NCBI GenBank assembly: GCA_006176705.1
Contig: QRFJ01004285.1
Location: 50,839 to 114,838, forward strand
DNA from: Cocos nucifera
Taxonomy: Eukaryota > Streptophyta > Magnoliopsida > Arecales > Arecaceae
DNA: 64,000 nucleotides
Reading direction: 5' to 3'
Below the pieces are notes generated by a model. That model ran no database searches and was not told the origin of the DNA. It was given only the letters and a program-made list of their open reading frames with translations. The stretch's first letter is position 1; each line of letters opens with the position of its first letter. Made by a program: the position numbers and the translations under genes. Positions 36,366 to 47,684 of the stretch are shown here, in pieces.

Positions 36366-37170
36366 TCATGGGAATATCATTCCCAATAAGGAGGATGTCA
36401 TCCACGTACAATACGAGGAAGACAACAGCGCTCCCACTGACCCTTTTGAAAACACATGGTTCCTCTTCATTTTTGATGAAACCAAACTTTTTGATCACAT
36501 CATTGAAACGAGTGTTCCAGCTCCGAGATGCTTGCTTAAGTCCATATATGGACCTTTGCAGCTTGCAAACCTTATGATCAGTATCACTGGATGTGAAACC
36601 TAGCGGCTGTTCCATATAGATATCTTCCTCAAGATATCCATTTAAGAATGCCATTTTCACGTCCATTTGCCATATTTCATAATCGAAATAGGCTGCAACA
36701 GCAAGCAATGTGCGGATGGATTTTAGCATAGCCACTGGGGAAAAGGTATCCTGATAGTCAATGCCTTCGCGTTGACTATAACCTTTTGCCACTAGTCTAG
36801 CCTTGAATGTCTCCACATTCCCATCTGCACCAATCTTTCTCTTGAAGATCCATTTACACCCAATAGGTACTATACCTTCTAGTGGATCTACCAAGGTCCA
36901 GACTTGGTTTGAGTGCATCGAGTCAATTTCTGACTGCATTGCCTCTAGCCATTTCTTGGAGTCGATATCTGATATCGCCTCGTTGTAGGTTTTGGGATCA
37001 TCACCATGAGCACCATTACCTACGAGGAACATTTTCTCTACTTTCTCTGAAATAATACCTAAGTATCTCTCAAGGGGACGGGAAACTCTTTTCGATCTAC
37101 GAGGTGGAGGAGGTAGTGTTCTTATTGGCTCAACCTGATTTGGTTCCAATTGGTCCTTAGCTCGTTCCAC
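36366..37170 (-). pseudogene. pol: Element B, reverse transcriptase domain, nearly intact
   Basis: The open frame 37170-36310 (286 codons) is the longest in the window. Motifs in order: PIGCKWIFKRKIGADGNVET, ARLVAKGYSQREGIDYQDTF, QMDVKMAFLNGYLEEDIYM (catalytic Asp), CKLQRSIYGLKQASRSWN, EEPCVFKRVSG and VLYVDDILLIGND (catalytic YVDD). All RT blocks are continuous; the frame changes just after the YVDD block at about 36360-36310, where the RNase H piece takes over in another frame. Preceded by a charged, proline-rich linker (LPPPPRRSKR) typical of the INT-RT junction. Confidence 0.9.
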
Positions 37171-37227
37171 TTGTGAGACTTTCTCATCAAGCTTAATCTG
37201 CTTTCCAATGCCGCTATCTTGAATAAA

Positions 37228-38110
37228 CTATTTTTCAAGAAAGATGGCATGTCGACTCACAATCACATTGTGGTCTTCTGGAATGTAGAAATAGTATCCT
37301 AATGACTCTTTAGGATATCCTATGAATCGAGCTCTGAAGGACCTAAACTCTAACTTGTCCGCTTGTTGTCTTTTGACATGAGCTGGACAACCCCAAATTC
37401 TGAGATGACTCAGACTTGGTTTCTTACCATGCCATATCTCATACGGTGTGGTAGGAATGGTTTTAGAGGGAACCCTATTCAGTAGATAAATTGAAGTTAA
37501 CAATGAGTGTCCCCAAAGGAAATCAGGGAGGTCTGTGAAGCTCATCATGGATCGAACCATATCCAATAGAGTCCAATTTCTCCATTCTGAAACTCCGTTG
37601 AGTTGAGGTGTTCCTGGTGGAGTCCATTGAGAGACTATGCCATTTTCCTTTAGATAGTCTAGGAATTCCCGGCTAAGGTATTCACCTCCTCGATCTGATC
37701 GAAGAACCTTAATGGGATTTTTCAGTTTGTTTTTCTACTTCATGTCTGAATTCTTTGAACTTTTCAAAAGCTTCAGACTTGTGTCTCATAAGATACACAT
37801 ACCCATACCTAGACAGATCATCGGTAAAGGTAATGAAGTAGACAAAATTGCCTCTAGCCGGCACATCAAATGGGCCGCACACATCAGTATGTACTAGGGC
37901 AAGGAGATCTGTGGCCCTCTCCCCATGTCCAACAAAAGGGAGTTTGGTCATTTTGCCTTGAAGACAAGGATTCACAAGTTGGATATGACTCGGAAGTCAA
38001 TGGACTCAATAGCCCATTTTTCTCCAATTTGTTGATCCTATCTTCTGCTATATGACCTAATCTCAGGTGCCATAGATATCTATCATTTGGACTATCCCTA
38101 GGTCGTTTGG
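37228..38110 (-). pseudogene. pol: Element B, integrase, frameshifted
   Basis: Pieces: finger with YLWHLRLGHIAEDRINKL (end of the 38537-37884 frame), then 37975-37709 with LALVHTDVCGPFDVPARGNF (first catalytic Asp) and YFITFTDDLSRYGYVYLMRH, then 37566-37228 with MDMVRSMMSFTDLPDFLWGH, YLLNRVPSK, YEIWHGKKPSLSHLRIWGC and GYPKESLGYYFY. A shift at about 37900-37950 and another between 37709 and 37566 break it. Otherwise the domain is full length. Confidence 0.85.
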
Positions 38111-38537
38111 CATTCACGTTTTGCTCGATAGTTAGAACAGGTACATCAATATGTAGCTGATAAAGATCATTAATAAGGAAACCATTTGCAATTTTATTTC
38201 TTTCATAAAGAATGTTACAATGGTCCTTAAAGAAGGTGATCACATAGCCTTCTTGTGCTAAGCATGAAACAGAAATCAAATTCCTGCTAGCTGCAGGCAC
38301 ATAATAACAGTCTTTCAAAACTAAGTCTAAACCAGATGGTAATCGAAGAGGGTATGTTCCCATGGCTACTGCAGCAACTCTTGCTCCATTACCGACACGT
38401 AGGATCATGTCTCCATCCCTCAGCCTCCTGCTATCCTCAAGACCCTGCATGGAAGTGCACAGATGAGCACTAGAACCAGAGTCAAGCACCCAACTGGATG
38501 CAGAAGAAACCGTAAGGTTAGACTCAATAACGAGCAT
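38111..38537 (-). pseudogene. pol: Element B, protease region, intact motif
   Basis: Open frame from 38537. SSWVLDSGSSAHLCTSMQGL carries an intact D-S-G triplet. DLVLKDCYYVPAASRNLISVSCLAQEGY follows, the conserved stretch before the pre-integrase segment. The frame continues into the integrase finger to 37884. Confidence 0.85.
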
Positions 38538-38539
38538 AC

Positions 38540-39376
38540 CTCCAGAAGGACCTTCCTTCTTGTTCTTCAGGGTGGCCAGGTAAGTAGGGCAGTTTCGCTT
38601 CCAATGGCCATCGCTGTTGCAATGGAAACACTTTCCTTTGACATCGGCCTTTCTTCTTCGGCTCTGCCTTCTTCTTCTTTGATCCTTCCACCTTTTGCTT
38701 TTTCACAGACTTCTTTTTCTTTCCATAAGACTTTCTTTTGGAAGAAGTCCATTCCATAGCAAGAACTGAGCCTTTAGAACCTTTCATAGAAAGCTCAGCG
38801 GTAACCAGCATATTCATTAATTCGGCCAAGGAATTCTGAAGTTTATGCATGTGGTAATTCATGATGAATTGCCCATATGCATCAGTCAAGGATTGCAGAA
38901 TAATATCATTCTGCAGGTCCAAGTCTAACTTCACACCGAGCTTCTCAAGCTCTTCCATGTCCTTGATCATTGTCAGACAGTGATCTTGGACTGACTGCCC
39001 ATCACGCATCTTAGCCTTAAAAAGTCATTTCGTGACTTGATATTTGGCTGCGCGACTCTGTTCACCAAACATCTCCTGCAGGTGAGCCAACATTTGGCGA
39101 GCAGTCCCGATATCCTCATGTTGGCGCTGGAGCTCATCAGACATCGAGCCCAACATGTAATATCTGGCCTTATTGTCTTCGTCTATCCATTTCTCCAGAG
39201 ACGCTCTCTGTTCAACAGATGGACGGGCTGGTAAGGTGGGAGGGTCCTGGTCCAAAACATGGGTTAACTTCTCGGAACCCAAAACTAATTTTGTAGTTCC
39301 TGAGCCAATCTTTATAATTGGGTCCAGTCAGTCTATGTGTGTCCAGGATACGTGCCAATGGGTTGGACGCAGACAT
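38540..39376 (-). pseudogene. gag: Element B, gag, two frameshifts
   Basis: Start ATG 39376 (MSASNPLARILDTHRLTGPN). Pieces: 39394-39212, then 39282-39025 (WIDEDNKARYYMLGSMSDEL, AHLQEMFGEQSRAAKYQVTK), then 39009-38524 (MRDGQSVQDHCLTMIKDMEE, DIILQSLTDAYGQFIMNYHM, ELMNMLVTAE, a Lys-rich region, then a CCHC-type region CFHCNSDGHWKRNC by reading the other frame near 38640-38590). Coat protein of the particle; the zinc knuckle would bind RNA. Two shifts at about 39220-39280 and 39010-39025. Confidence 0.86.
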
Positions 39377-41229
39377 TTTCCTGTAGAGAGTCAAAGATTC
39401 TAGTTAGATACTGTAATTTTGACTTGACCAATTTATTTAGGAATTTTATTTTTAAACAAATTAGCTTCCACTATTTTCTCGGATCCCTACACTCCCTCTG
39501 TAGAGATGCAAAAATCTCCATGATTAATGATTTCTAGTGGGTGGTGCGGTCTCACCAACTGACTCATCACCTCACCTAACAGTTATTGGTGATGGGTTAG
39601 CCAATGAGTGAACAACTCTTGTTCAATGATTCTCTAATCATGGTGCACCCAAACTTGGTCTCTAATTCATGAATCTCACCGTATCCAGAATATTGATCCA
39701 CTCCTTAGTTAAGTCAGACCCACCATTTGCATAGACTGGGTTCCTAATTGAGTCTCTCACCGTATCCAAAATATTGAGCCCAACTCATCCTCCAGCCCAT
39801 AGCATCCAATGCCTAATAGACATGGTTGCATCTTTCCGGTGCAACTGAGCCACTGTATCCAGCCGAGAACAATCAACCCCGGGAAGGGCCCGCACATCTA
39901 CAATGGTGGAAGACCTCAGACTTAATCTTTTCTTAGGGAGAATTGATTCAGGTCTCATTAAACTAGACTTGGCTTAGTCATAACAATTATGACTAACCTA
40001 GTGGCATGGGTTAGCTCGGATTATTGACCACCTCAGATCAGAACTGTGTCAACAGATATGGCCAGGTAAGTGAGACCGGTGGAAGGAATATGCCATTAAC
40101 TCGTACAAGAATGCATTCAGGTCGAGTAGCTTCCAATTAAAAACCAGTCGGTCGTATGTGCCAAACTTACCTTAGACACCAAATTGTTGAGCCAGAACCA
40201 ATTGGGTTAGCCTACAATCCAGACTCTAACCTCTGAGCCTAATTAGGTCTTGCTTGATCGTGACTCGATCTTGACCCAGACTTAATCCTATTAGGCTGGT
40301 CAATTTAAGCATTGTTGATCCCATCTAACCAACTCTTGATTCGGTTTGATCAACCGCTTAGACCTAATTGAGCTACCCAAGCCCGAACCCAGTATTATGA
40401 ATATGTCTTAGATCTGAAATTCTCAATTTTAGACCTAATTAATATTCCATAAACTTAATTCTTAATTAAGTAGGGTTCATAAACAAAATATGCACAATAA
40501 ATCCTAGGGTTTCAGGATCTAGGGTTTTGCAGAAAGTAAGTTTTGGATTTCTGATTAAGGACGAACACGCAGCACCCCTACACATCATAAGAACACCCCA
40601 TCGAATGGGAAGAGAGGGCCTTTAAACCCTTCTTCATTCTTATGACCGGACGGCCAAGAGGAACGCCTTAATCAGGAACATTCAATACTACAAAATAGTA
40701 TCAGATCTATATCATATATCTCATATACAAAGTAGATCTAATCATGGCATATTTTGCATACATCTCATGTATCGAATCATGCATATTTTCAGATCTAAAT
40801 TATCTCATAATAATCTAAAAAATTAGATTTAAATTGATCTAATCAAAATAAATTCTAATCTAGACAATTATGTAGAACTATTCTACAACTAGTCTAGACA
40901 TGCATCAATCATATCTCATATGATGTTTAAAATTAAATAATTTTTATTTACTATTTTTTAGATGTTATTATAATACTTATAATATCAAAAAATAGTAAAT
41001 AAAAGGATCTAAAATATGATTTAATCAGATTAAATCAAAAACATGCAAGACTATTCTATAGAACTATTCTATTCTAGAACTAGTCATGCATATCTTCTAA
41101 TCTTAGATCCAAATCATTTAATTTTAATTTTTTCTGATTTTAGATCTGATCACATCTCATGTGACATCTAAAATCAATTATTTTTTGATTAAAATAAATT
41201 TAAAATTAGATCTAAACATTTTTAGAACC
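39377..41229 (-). other. Element B, untranslated leader
   Basis: About 1.85 kb with no conserved ORF, homologous to the C and A leaders. Contains long A/T stretches between 40730 and 41220. Confidence 0.8.
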
Positions 41230-41246
41230 ATGGCTCTGATACCAGT
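41230..41246 (-). other. Element B, primer-binding site
   Basis: The minus strand reads ctggtatcagagccat, the standard initiator tRNA-Met PBS of copia elements, two bases inside the LTR. Confidence 0.88.
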
Positions 41247-41821
41247 TGAAGGAAAATCCTGATTTTCGGTCCAGGTTCGTTCAGATCTGATCAGATCAAG
41301 AGATATATTTTAAAAATTTTTCTCTTTGATCTATATCAGATCTGAGATGTTTCAGATCTAATTTTTATTATTTTAATAAATAAAATAAAATAAGATAAAT
41401 TAAATCAAATTTAATTTACCTGATTTGGGTAATCCTATTACCCTGTTGATGATCCTGTTTGCAGCGGAAGGTTCTGGATCTAGCCACGCAAGCGCCTGGC
41501 CTCTACCGGTATCCACTCAGGCTGGATCTAGAGATCCTCTTCTTCTCTATCACATCTCCAAAAATCAGATCTGGATCTGATCTGGAGGATCTTCAAAACT
41601 CCTTTTGAAGATCAGCAGTCGTCCTTTGCAGCAGTGCAGCCTTCTTGCTTTTGATCGCCTTTCTCTTGCTTGAATCGCACCAACAAAAATCCAAAACTCC
41701 TTTTGGACGTGGAGAGCAAGGGGAGAAGGTGGTTTGGCATGGAGAAGGAGGGGAGAGGCAGCCTTGGGGCATGGGGAATTCTGATTCAATCATCTCATGT
41801 AATTTGAGTTGGGCACAGGGT

Positions 41822-41832
41822 CTTATTTATAG
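41822..41832 (-). promoter_or_regulatory. Element B LTR, TATA box
   Basis: The minus strand reads CTATAAATAAG. The same string is conserved in the other family-1 LTRs of this subfamily (57837-57847 plus strand; 33901-33912 and 26731-26741 minus strand). An inverted CCAAT (ccaaccaatcac, + strand 41861-41872) lies about 30-40 bp upstream. Transcription would start roughly 30 bp downstream, so U3 would be about 1.7 kb. Confidence 0.65.
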
Positions 41833-42138
41833 ACTAACTGTGATCCAACTCCTCTTCTTCCCAACCAATCACAACCTCTTTGTGAAATCAGATCTAAATC
41901 TGATTGGTGGGAATAGAGTCCCCTGGATTCCTCCTTAGAGGGTGCCTAAGACCAGTCAAAGTTGGTTCTTAGAAGAACTCTAATTGGAATCCAAAAAGGA
42001 GATGGAGTCCTTGTCCAACAAGGACTCCTAGGCGCCTCCAACTTGGGCACACGCCAAGGGTGGCGTGCGCCCTCCTCCTTGCCAGGTTCTGGCAGGGGGA
42101 CAGGCCCCCACCAGCTCTCCAATAGGTGCATGACATGT

Positions 42139-42206
42139 GGTCAAAAGTCAAAGTGTCAATGGTCAACATTTGACCAGTCAAAGGTAGACTTTTGACCAAA
42201 GTCAAA
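42139..42206 (-). promoter_or_regulatory. Element B LTR, cluster of W-box cores
   Basis: Eight TTGAC/GTCAA pentamers in about 68 bp, on both strands, several as TTGACC or TTGACT. The W-box (TTGACC/T) is the binding site of plant WRKY factors. The cluster lies about 310 bp upstream of the TATA box. Function is inferred from motif density only. Confidence 0.6.
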
Positions 42207-43529
42207 GAACAAGAAATGGCAGGTGACCAAAAATGGCAGGTAATGTCTTACAAAATAAGACAACCTTTTCTGACTTGGACAACCTCCAGTCAGACCATAT
42301 GAAGGCCTCTGATTGAGCACAAACTCCTTTGGCTCAGACAGGACAACTTATTTATGATAGTAAAAGAAGAACGTTAGGTTCAATCGAGTGCTAGCACGAT
42401 TTTCCTTGAACCTAATTGAATCTCATTCAGATCAATTGAACTGGATCAGTTCAATTGATGATCACCAGATTCAAACCCTTGTTTGTGTGACCCAGTTAGG
42501 TTCAGTTCTGTATGGTAATGGGATATGTCATGATCTCTATCATCGACATCATCGAAACTCCTTTCGATGGATCAGAACTCTTCTGATTCGAACAGCTAGA
42601 ATGATCGATCATCTAAATCATTCTAATTGCTCCCAAAATCCACCAGTGACACCTAGCAGTATATGGTGGCAACCCATCAGAGCTGAATGCGAACCTCTTG
42701 GTGCAGCTACCTGTGTGATTAAGTTCTTCTATCTTGAGCCCCGATCAGATTAGGGTTAAGGTGAACTCGTCAAACCCTAGTCTCTGTCATATGATGTAAT
42801 CATTCGATTCGAGTCCAATGTGAAAATCTAAATAGAAACTCTTTCTATTATTTCACTCTACCATGGCCATGGATTTCTGGACTTGATTCTCATGATCATC
42901 ATAGGGCTGCTCCTCTACCACCGAGGTAGATAGATTCCATCTTGATGCCATCCAGTTCCTACAATGAACATGCTATAGCCAACATACACCTCAGGGTTCC
43001 ATATGGCCAGGAGACCGAGTAATGGTGTAGTCAAACTATAACACCCTCAAGGTGAACTACCGATGCACCTCAGGTCAAAGAACCAGACACACCACTGCAG
43101 CATCGAGTCAGTCATTGACGAGAAGGTAGACTTCCCTAATGACTACTCGAGGTGGTCACGCTCAGTGCCCTCGTTCTCTAACGAGTACCTGTACTCTCGC
43201 TTCGGTGTCTCCACACCGTAGACTCAAGACTCATCTACTAAAGAGAAGCGATTGTACACCAACCTTCCGGATCAATCACCATCCTCGTGATGATCCTATG
43301 GTTGGGAGCAATTTATGAGTTAAAAATGATTATTCATGTCTTAAATTTTCAACTCTTGAAAATATGAATTATCATTACCATTAACTCAAAGGATGTATCA
43401 CAGACACTAAATACACATATGTGATAGAAAATAACCCATTAATTGATTTTAGTCAAAATTACAATCTTGCCCCTGAAGTATATTACAAGTGTCAGCCAAT
43501 TCTGGCTTCTAGGGCACATATATCTAACA

Positions 43530-44557
43530 CCATGGGCATCTAATTCAGGCTTACTAATTGAAATCAGTCAAACTGATTCCTAATGACAATGGGTCGGCTC
43601 GATTCACCAAGTGATCTAATCAAATCCTAATCTACCATGTCGGTCAAGTAAGTGAGATCAGTGGAAGGGGTATGCCATTAACTAGTTAAAGATCGAATCA
43701 GTGTGAGTAGCTCCCAATTAAAAATCACTAGTCTAGACTACCAAACTTACCTTAGATACCAATCAATTAATTAGATTTAATCTGATCAACTTAGCAATTT
43801 TGGGCTAGATCGCTTAGCCATGAATCAAGTCCATCTTGGTCTCATTAAAGACATGGACTCATTCAACTACAACTATTAGAGTTGATTCTAGAGTGTCCTT
43901 GACCTAATCTAATTCAACAGTTAGTTAGATTTGATCAATTACTCTAGATTAATTCATTCTTTAATTAACCTTAAGTCTAACCCAATTTAATGGACCTAAT
44001 TCATCTAACCCTTTTAACCCACAATCTTATGACTTTATCTTCGAATCTTTAATTCATAATTCTAGATTCTATAAATAATACTTAATTCTTTTAATTAAGT
44101 TTTTAGACTGATGGGTTGGGGTTTGGCATTTTAAAAATAATTTTTAAATTTTAAAAAAAATATATTTTCTATTTTTTAAATGGATCGACTCATTTCAAAA
44201 ACAACAACTTATTGCTGGTTTTAAATAGAAAATAAAACATACTAAAAATTAAACCATGAATTATCTATTAGATCTAATCTAAATACATTCATGTTTAATT
44301 TTCTAATTAAAATAATTTCAATCATAAATTTTTTTTTACTATTCATCTTAATGAATGAGTTCACGGTGGCATCTCTACCATCATAAGGGATCCCCACTGG
44401 ATGGAAGGAGATGGCCTTTAAACCATACTTGTCCCTTATGACCAGATGGCTTGGTAGCTCATTTATCCTCGATTACTAAGTTACTGGATCTAAGATATAT
44501 CATAAATGTAGGCATTTAAATTTTTAAATTTAATATTAAAACATGTCAAGCAATCAT
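43530..44557 (-). other. Element E, untranslated leader, part 2
   Basis: Resumes the E leader after B; starts with the TSD copy ccatg. Homologous to the D leader (18253-19200): shared gtgagatcagtggaagg, atgccattaact in reverse. No supported ORF. Confidence 0.78.
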
Positions 44558-44571
44558 TGCTCTGATACCAT
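44558..44571 (-). other. Element E, primer-binding site
   Basis: The minus strand reads aatggtatcagagca, close to TTGGTATCAGAGC, directly inside the 5' LTR. Confidence 0.82.
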
Positions 44572-47333
44572 TGTAGGAAATCGAGTAGGATTTAGGCATG
44601 CTTTTCAAAAAAAAAAATTGAATTAATTATAGTAGAAGCTAAAATTTATCAAATATTAATTATATAGTATGCATTGATCTAATCAATTATCCTACTCAGG
44701 ATCTAGACATGCTAATATGTAATTTAAAATTCAAATATGATCGATCAGCAAATCAAATTTGCTAACTGATTTGAGTTCAGAACTCCATACCTATGCACGA
44801 GTAGAAGATCTCCATAATTTGAATCCACTAAAATAATCCTCTAATATTGCACTATAGCTGCACACTCGTTTGACCTCTATGATTGGTCCATATGGAGCTT
44901 CAAGTCCTGACCAGCTCCACCAAAGTGCTAGCTCTTTGTCGGAGCCTTTGACGGCTGATAGTGATCGATCCAATCGAATGTCTTCTTTCTGATCTTTCAA
45001 ATATTCTAGTAAATCAAAACTTTCTTTTCAGAAGATGATGAGATGGTGTTTTAAATTTGGTGGTGATCCAATGCTCACAAAACTCGATCTCTCCACCCAA
45101 ACCTAGAGTCCCAACTCTAAGAATTTACACACACTAAAAATCCTGACGCTTGGAAACTCTCTCATGCCCACTCTTAGATGAATTTCTTTTTCATGAAATA
45201 AATTTTCATGGATTGTGGAGACTCTCTTCAATCACTTGCTTACATTCAAAATAATTTTAAATGGGAGAGTAGAGAAAACAAAATTCAAAAGTTGGCATGA
45301 GAGGTAGTATGGGTGCCCCATTGGATTTCTCTCTCTAAGAAACCCTCCTATGCTCCTCTTCAGATCCTTCACCAAAACCCATGCATGCCCAAGAGAAACA
45401 TTTTTAAATTGGTGACAACCAAGGGGAATTCTGCGTGGGTTGAGAGAAGATATGGAGGTTGAACTCGTTTCAACCTCCCTCTTGAATTTGAAATTCAAAA
45501 TATCTTCTTATCCCTTTCCAATGCCAAGTCCTCATGAGAAATATGAAGAGGGACTTCTCATCAGTGTTCCCACTCTTTGAACCATTCAAAGTTGGGTGAC
45601 AAAACTAAAATGGCATGGGGAGTGGATAAGAAGAAAAATTAGAGTGCTAACAAAACACTTTGAATTTGAAATTCAAGAGTATCTAATCTAATCCACCACA
45701 TGGACCAGGTCAAAGGTAGAAGAGAGGAGGGGTGAACAACCATTTATATGTGAGAAATCTCATGTAAAAATTCTAGATGGGGTGTGGGTCAAGATGGAAA
45801 AGTCAAATATGGTGAGCGTTAGGGAGAATTTGAATTCAATTCTCATTTGACTTGGTCCAAATTGGTTTCAACCAAATTATTTAATTTAAACCAATTAGAC
45901 TAGATTAAATCCAACTAAATTAGGCTTAACTCAAATCAATTAATTTTTAATTAAATTAAAAATTAATTAGATCCAATTCTTGATCAAATTAGGATCAAAT
46001 CTTCCATAGCGATTAAGTCATCTCATGACCTGATTGGATCAAATCCAATCAAATCAAATTCAATCGAACATGATCGAATCCTCATCGTTCAATCAAATTA
46101 AGCTAATCAATAATTAAATTACTAATTAATTCTTCAATAAATATAGAGTCCCAATCGGATGGGTGTCTAGGCAATAGAGTCCCATCTACATGAAATTCTT
46201 GAAGAATTTGAATCCAATGGGACTTTTGATCCTAGTGTCCCAAATGAATAGGACTCATGATCATAGAATTCCAAACTAGTGGGACTCCTGATCAGAAAGT
46301 TTCAGACAAGTAGGACTCATAGTTTCAGTCCAGTGGGACTCTTGATCATAGAGTTTCAGTCTAGTAGGACTCTTGACCATAGAGTCCTAGGTCATTAGGA
46401 CTCAAGATCAGCCATCAAATCAGGTACGAATTTCTATTGTGTGTGATCCCAAAGGTTCGAATCCTAAGCTGATAGCACAGGAACTAATTTTCTAAATCAA
46501 TCGATGTGAAGATCTAGCAATGGTACCCAACGTCCGGATAGATCAAAAAGTCGTAATGCAATAATGATGAATCAGTGGCATATGGTTACCGTATAATTCA
46601 TTCCCTTAACCTCAATGTTCAAAGGATAATCTAGGATTTACTGTCAATCCTAAAATTCATCTATAATGTATTTCAAAATTCAGTGTCCATCACATGGACC
46701 ACCCCGATCGAGGGTTTGCTAAATTAAAATACAGTGATGCACTTGCTCCTATACTTGGAGGGGTCATTCCCATCTTGACTTACGCACCAACCTCATAAGT
46801 ACTTGATTGCACCCAATAGCCTTCCATCATTGAATTAGAAATTCAGGTAGTCCAGTACCTAAGTGCAGTGAGTTGCTTGCAAGTCATCATGGTGATCTTA
46901 GGTCTAAGGGATACTTATACCCATATCCTTCGCGAGCAACTCTTGACAGCAGAGAGCTCTGCAATTGGATCATATTTAGTGAAATATACCCCTACACTTG
47001 ATCTGCATGCCATAACAGTATCTTCATACTTCTTGGTTAAGAGGACAACCAACACTTATGGCACATAGTGACCTATACTCGATACGTTGTCATCCTAGAT
47101 AACAATGAATCATTTGATCGCGAACACGTTTAAGGATTAAATGATAAATCCTTCTTTGTCGAGTCTAAATAGTCCCAAGGACTTTATCATAGAAGAGTTC
47201 ATTACAGGATGATGCATAAAAAGATGAAAATGCTAAAATAATAATTTTATTTTTTAATAATTCAAGTATATTTTATAAATCGGCTCAACCATCTATAATC
47301 TAAATGATTGACTTTAGGATACAATTTCCAACA
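44572..47333 (-). repeat. Element E, 5' LTR
   Basis: 2762 bp. On the minus strand starts TGTTGGAAATTGTATCC (as in D) and ends CTACA before the PBS. Its first 907 bp match 28437-29335. About 46140-46410 holds an imperfect short tandem repeat built on gggactc(c/t)tgatcatagagt. Short ORFs here are not supported. Confidence 0.85.
46140..46410. repeat. Short degenerate repeat in the E LTR, about 30-45 bp spacing
   Basis: The phrase tgggactc or aggactc, followed by ttgatcata and gagt, recurs at least six times (for example near 46219, 46254, 46292, 46331, 46369). An internal minisatellite of the LTR. The partner region of the 3' LTR is missing, so it cannot be compared. Confidence 0.65.
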
Positions 47334-47684
47334 CTCATGTTCTTGACATGGTTGGCTATCACCCTTATTAGGATGAGGTTCTTCTTCTATTCCTAACATG
47401 ATTGTAGGGGCACAAAAAGGTCATTGAGAGGGCCTCTTCCCATTACCTCTTGTTTAAGAATCATACGCCTTCAATCCTCCGTGGAATTTTCATCCATGTC
47501 AGAATGAGGTCCTCTTCTTATTCCTGATCACCCTTGCTAGGACGAGGTTCTTCTCCTATTCCTAATAAGGTTGCCGAATACAAAAGGACTGCTGAGAGGG
47601 TCTCCCGTCATTACCTCTTATTTAAGAATCAGAGGCCTACAATCTTCCATCGGATTTTCATCCATGTCAGGATAAGGTCCTCCT
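47334..47684. repeat. Tandem repeat array, about 170-175-bp period (right part)
   Basis: Two units in reverse orientation to 1-265: caaaaaggtcattgagaggg (47412) recurs as caaaaggactgctgagaggg (47581), and ttttcatccatgtcag recurs about 170 bp apart. Bounded left by E (flank ctcat) and right by I (TSD ctcct, 47680-47684). Any + strand ORF across it (47534-47770) is chance. Confidence 0.8.

Larger units (their letters stand above)
33328..43529 (-). mobile_element. Element B: family-1 (Angela-like) copia retrotransposon, complete with TSD
   Basis: A 10.2-kb minus-strand element in the leader of E. LTRs 33328-35609 and 41247-43529; PBS 41230-41246; polypurine tract 35610-35622; exact TSD ccatg (33323-33327 and 43530-43534). 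Domain order from the 5' end: gag 39376, protease, integrase, RT, RNase H. The two LTRs differ only at scattered positions, fewer than in C, so it is the youngest complete insertion here. Pol has only a few frame breaks, but about 220 bp of RNase H is deleted. The long LTR and the gag start MSASNPLA resemble the Angela lineage. Confidence 0.92.
41247..43529 (-). repeat. Element B, 5' LTR
   Basis: 2283 bp. On the minus strand starts TGTTAGATATATGTGCCC and ends TTCA before the PBS. ccatg follows at 43530-43534 (TSD). Promoter signals are listed separately. Confidence 0.92.
28437..47333 (-). mobile_element. Element E: Ty1/copia retrotransposon, interrupted by B, 3' LTR truncated
   Basis: Minus-strand relative of D. 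Parts: partial 3' LTR 28437-29335, RNase H-RT-integrase-protease 29336-32480, a short gag 5' end at 32608, leader 32609-33327 and 43530-44555 (split by B), PBS 44558-44571, 5' LTR 44572-47333 (2762 bp). Its right flank ctcat (47334-47338) would be its TSD; the other copy is not in the window because the left LTR is truncated. Inserted in the roughly 175-bp tandem array. Confidence 0.86.

Noticed and set aside
37870..38055. Several 60-98-codon + strand ORFs at 36325-39537
   Set aside because: All are shadows of the minus-strand pol and gag of element B.
42388..42753. 121-codon ORF on the + strand, also seen at 34484-34831, and in related form at 9733-9972 and 17220-17471
   Set aside because: It lies antisense within family-1 LTRs. 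Its recurrence follows LTR copy number, frames break between copies and there is no recognisable domain.
8488..43529. Site-specific targeting of family-1 elements to copia leaders (C in the D leader, B in the E leader)
   Set aside because: The positions relative to the PBS differ (about 0.1 kb and 1.0 kb), the orientations relative to the host element differ, and the target 5-mers are unrelated; two events are too few.
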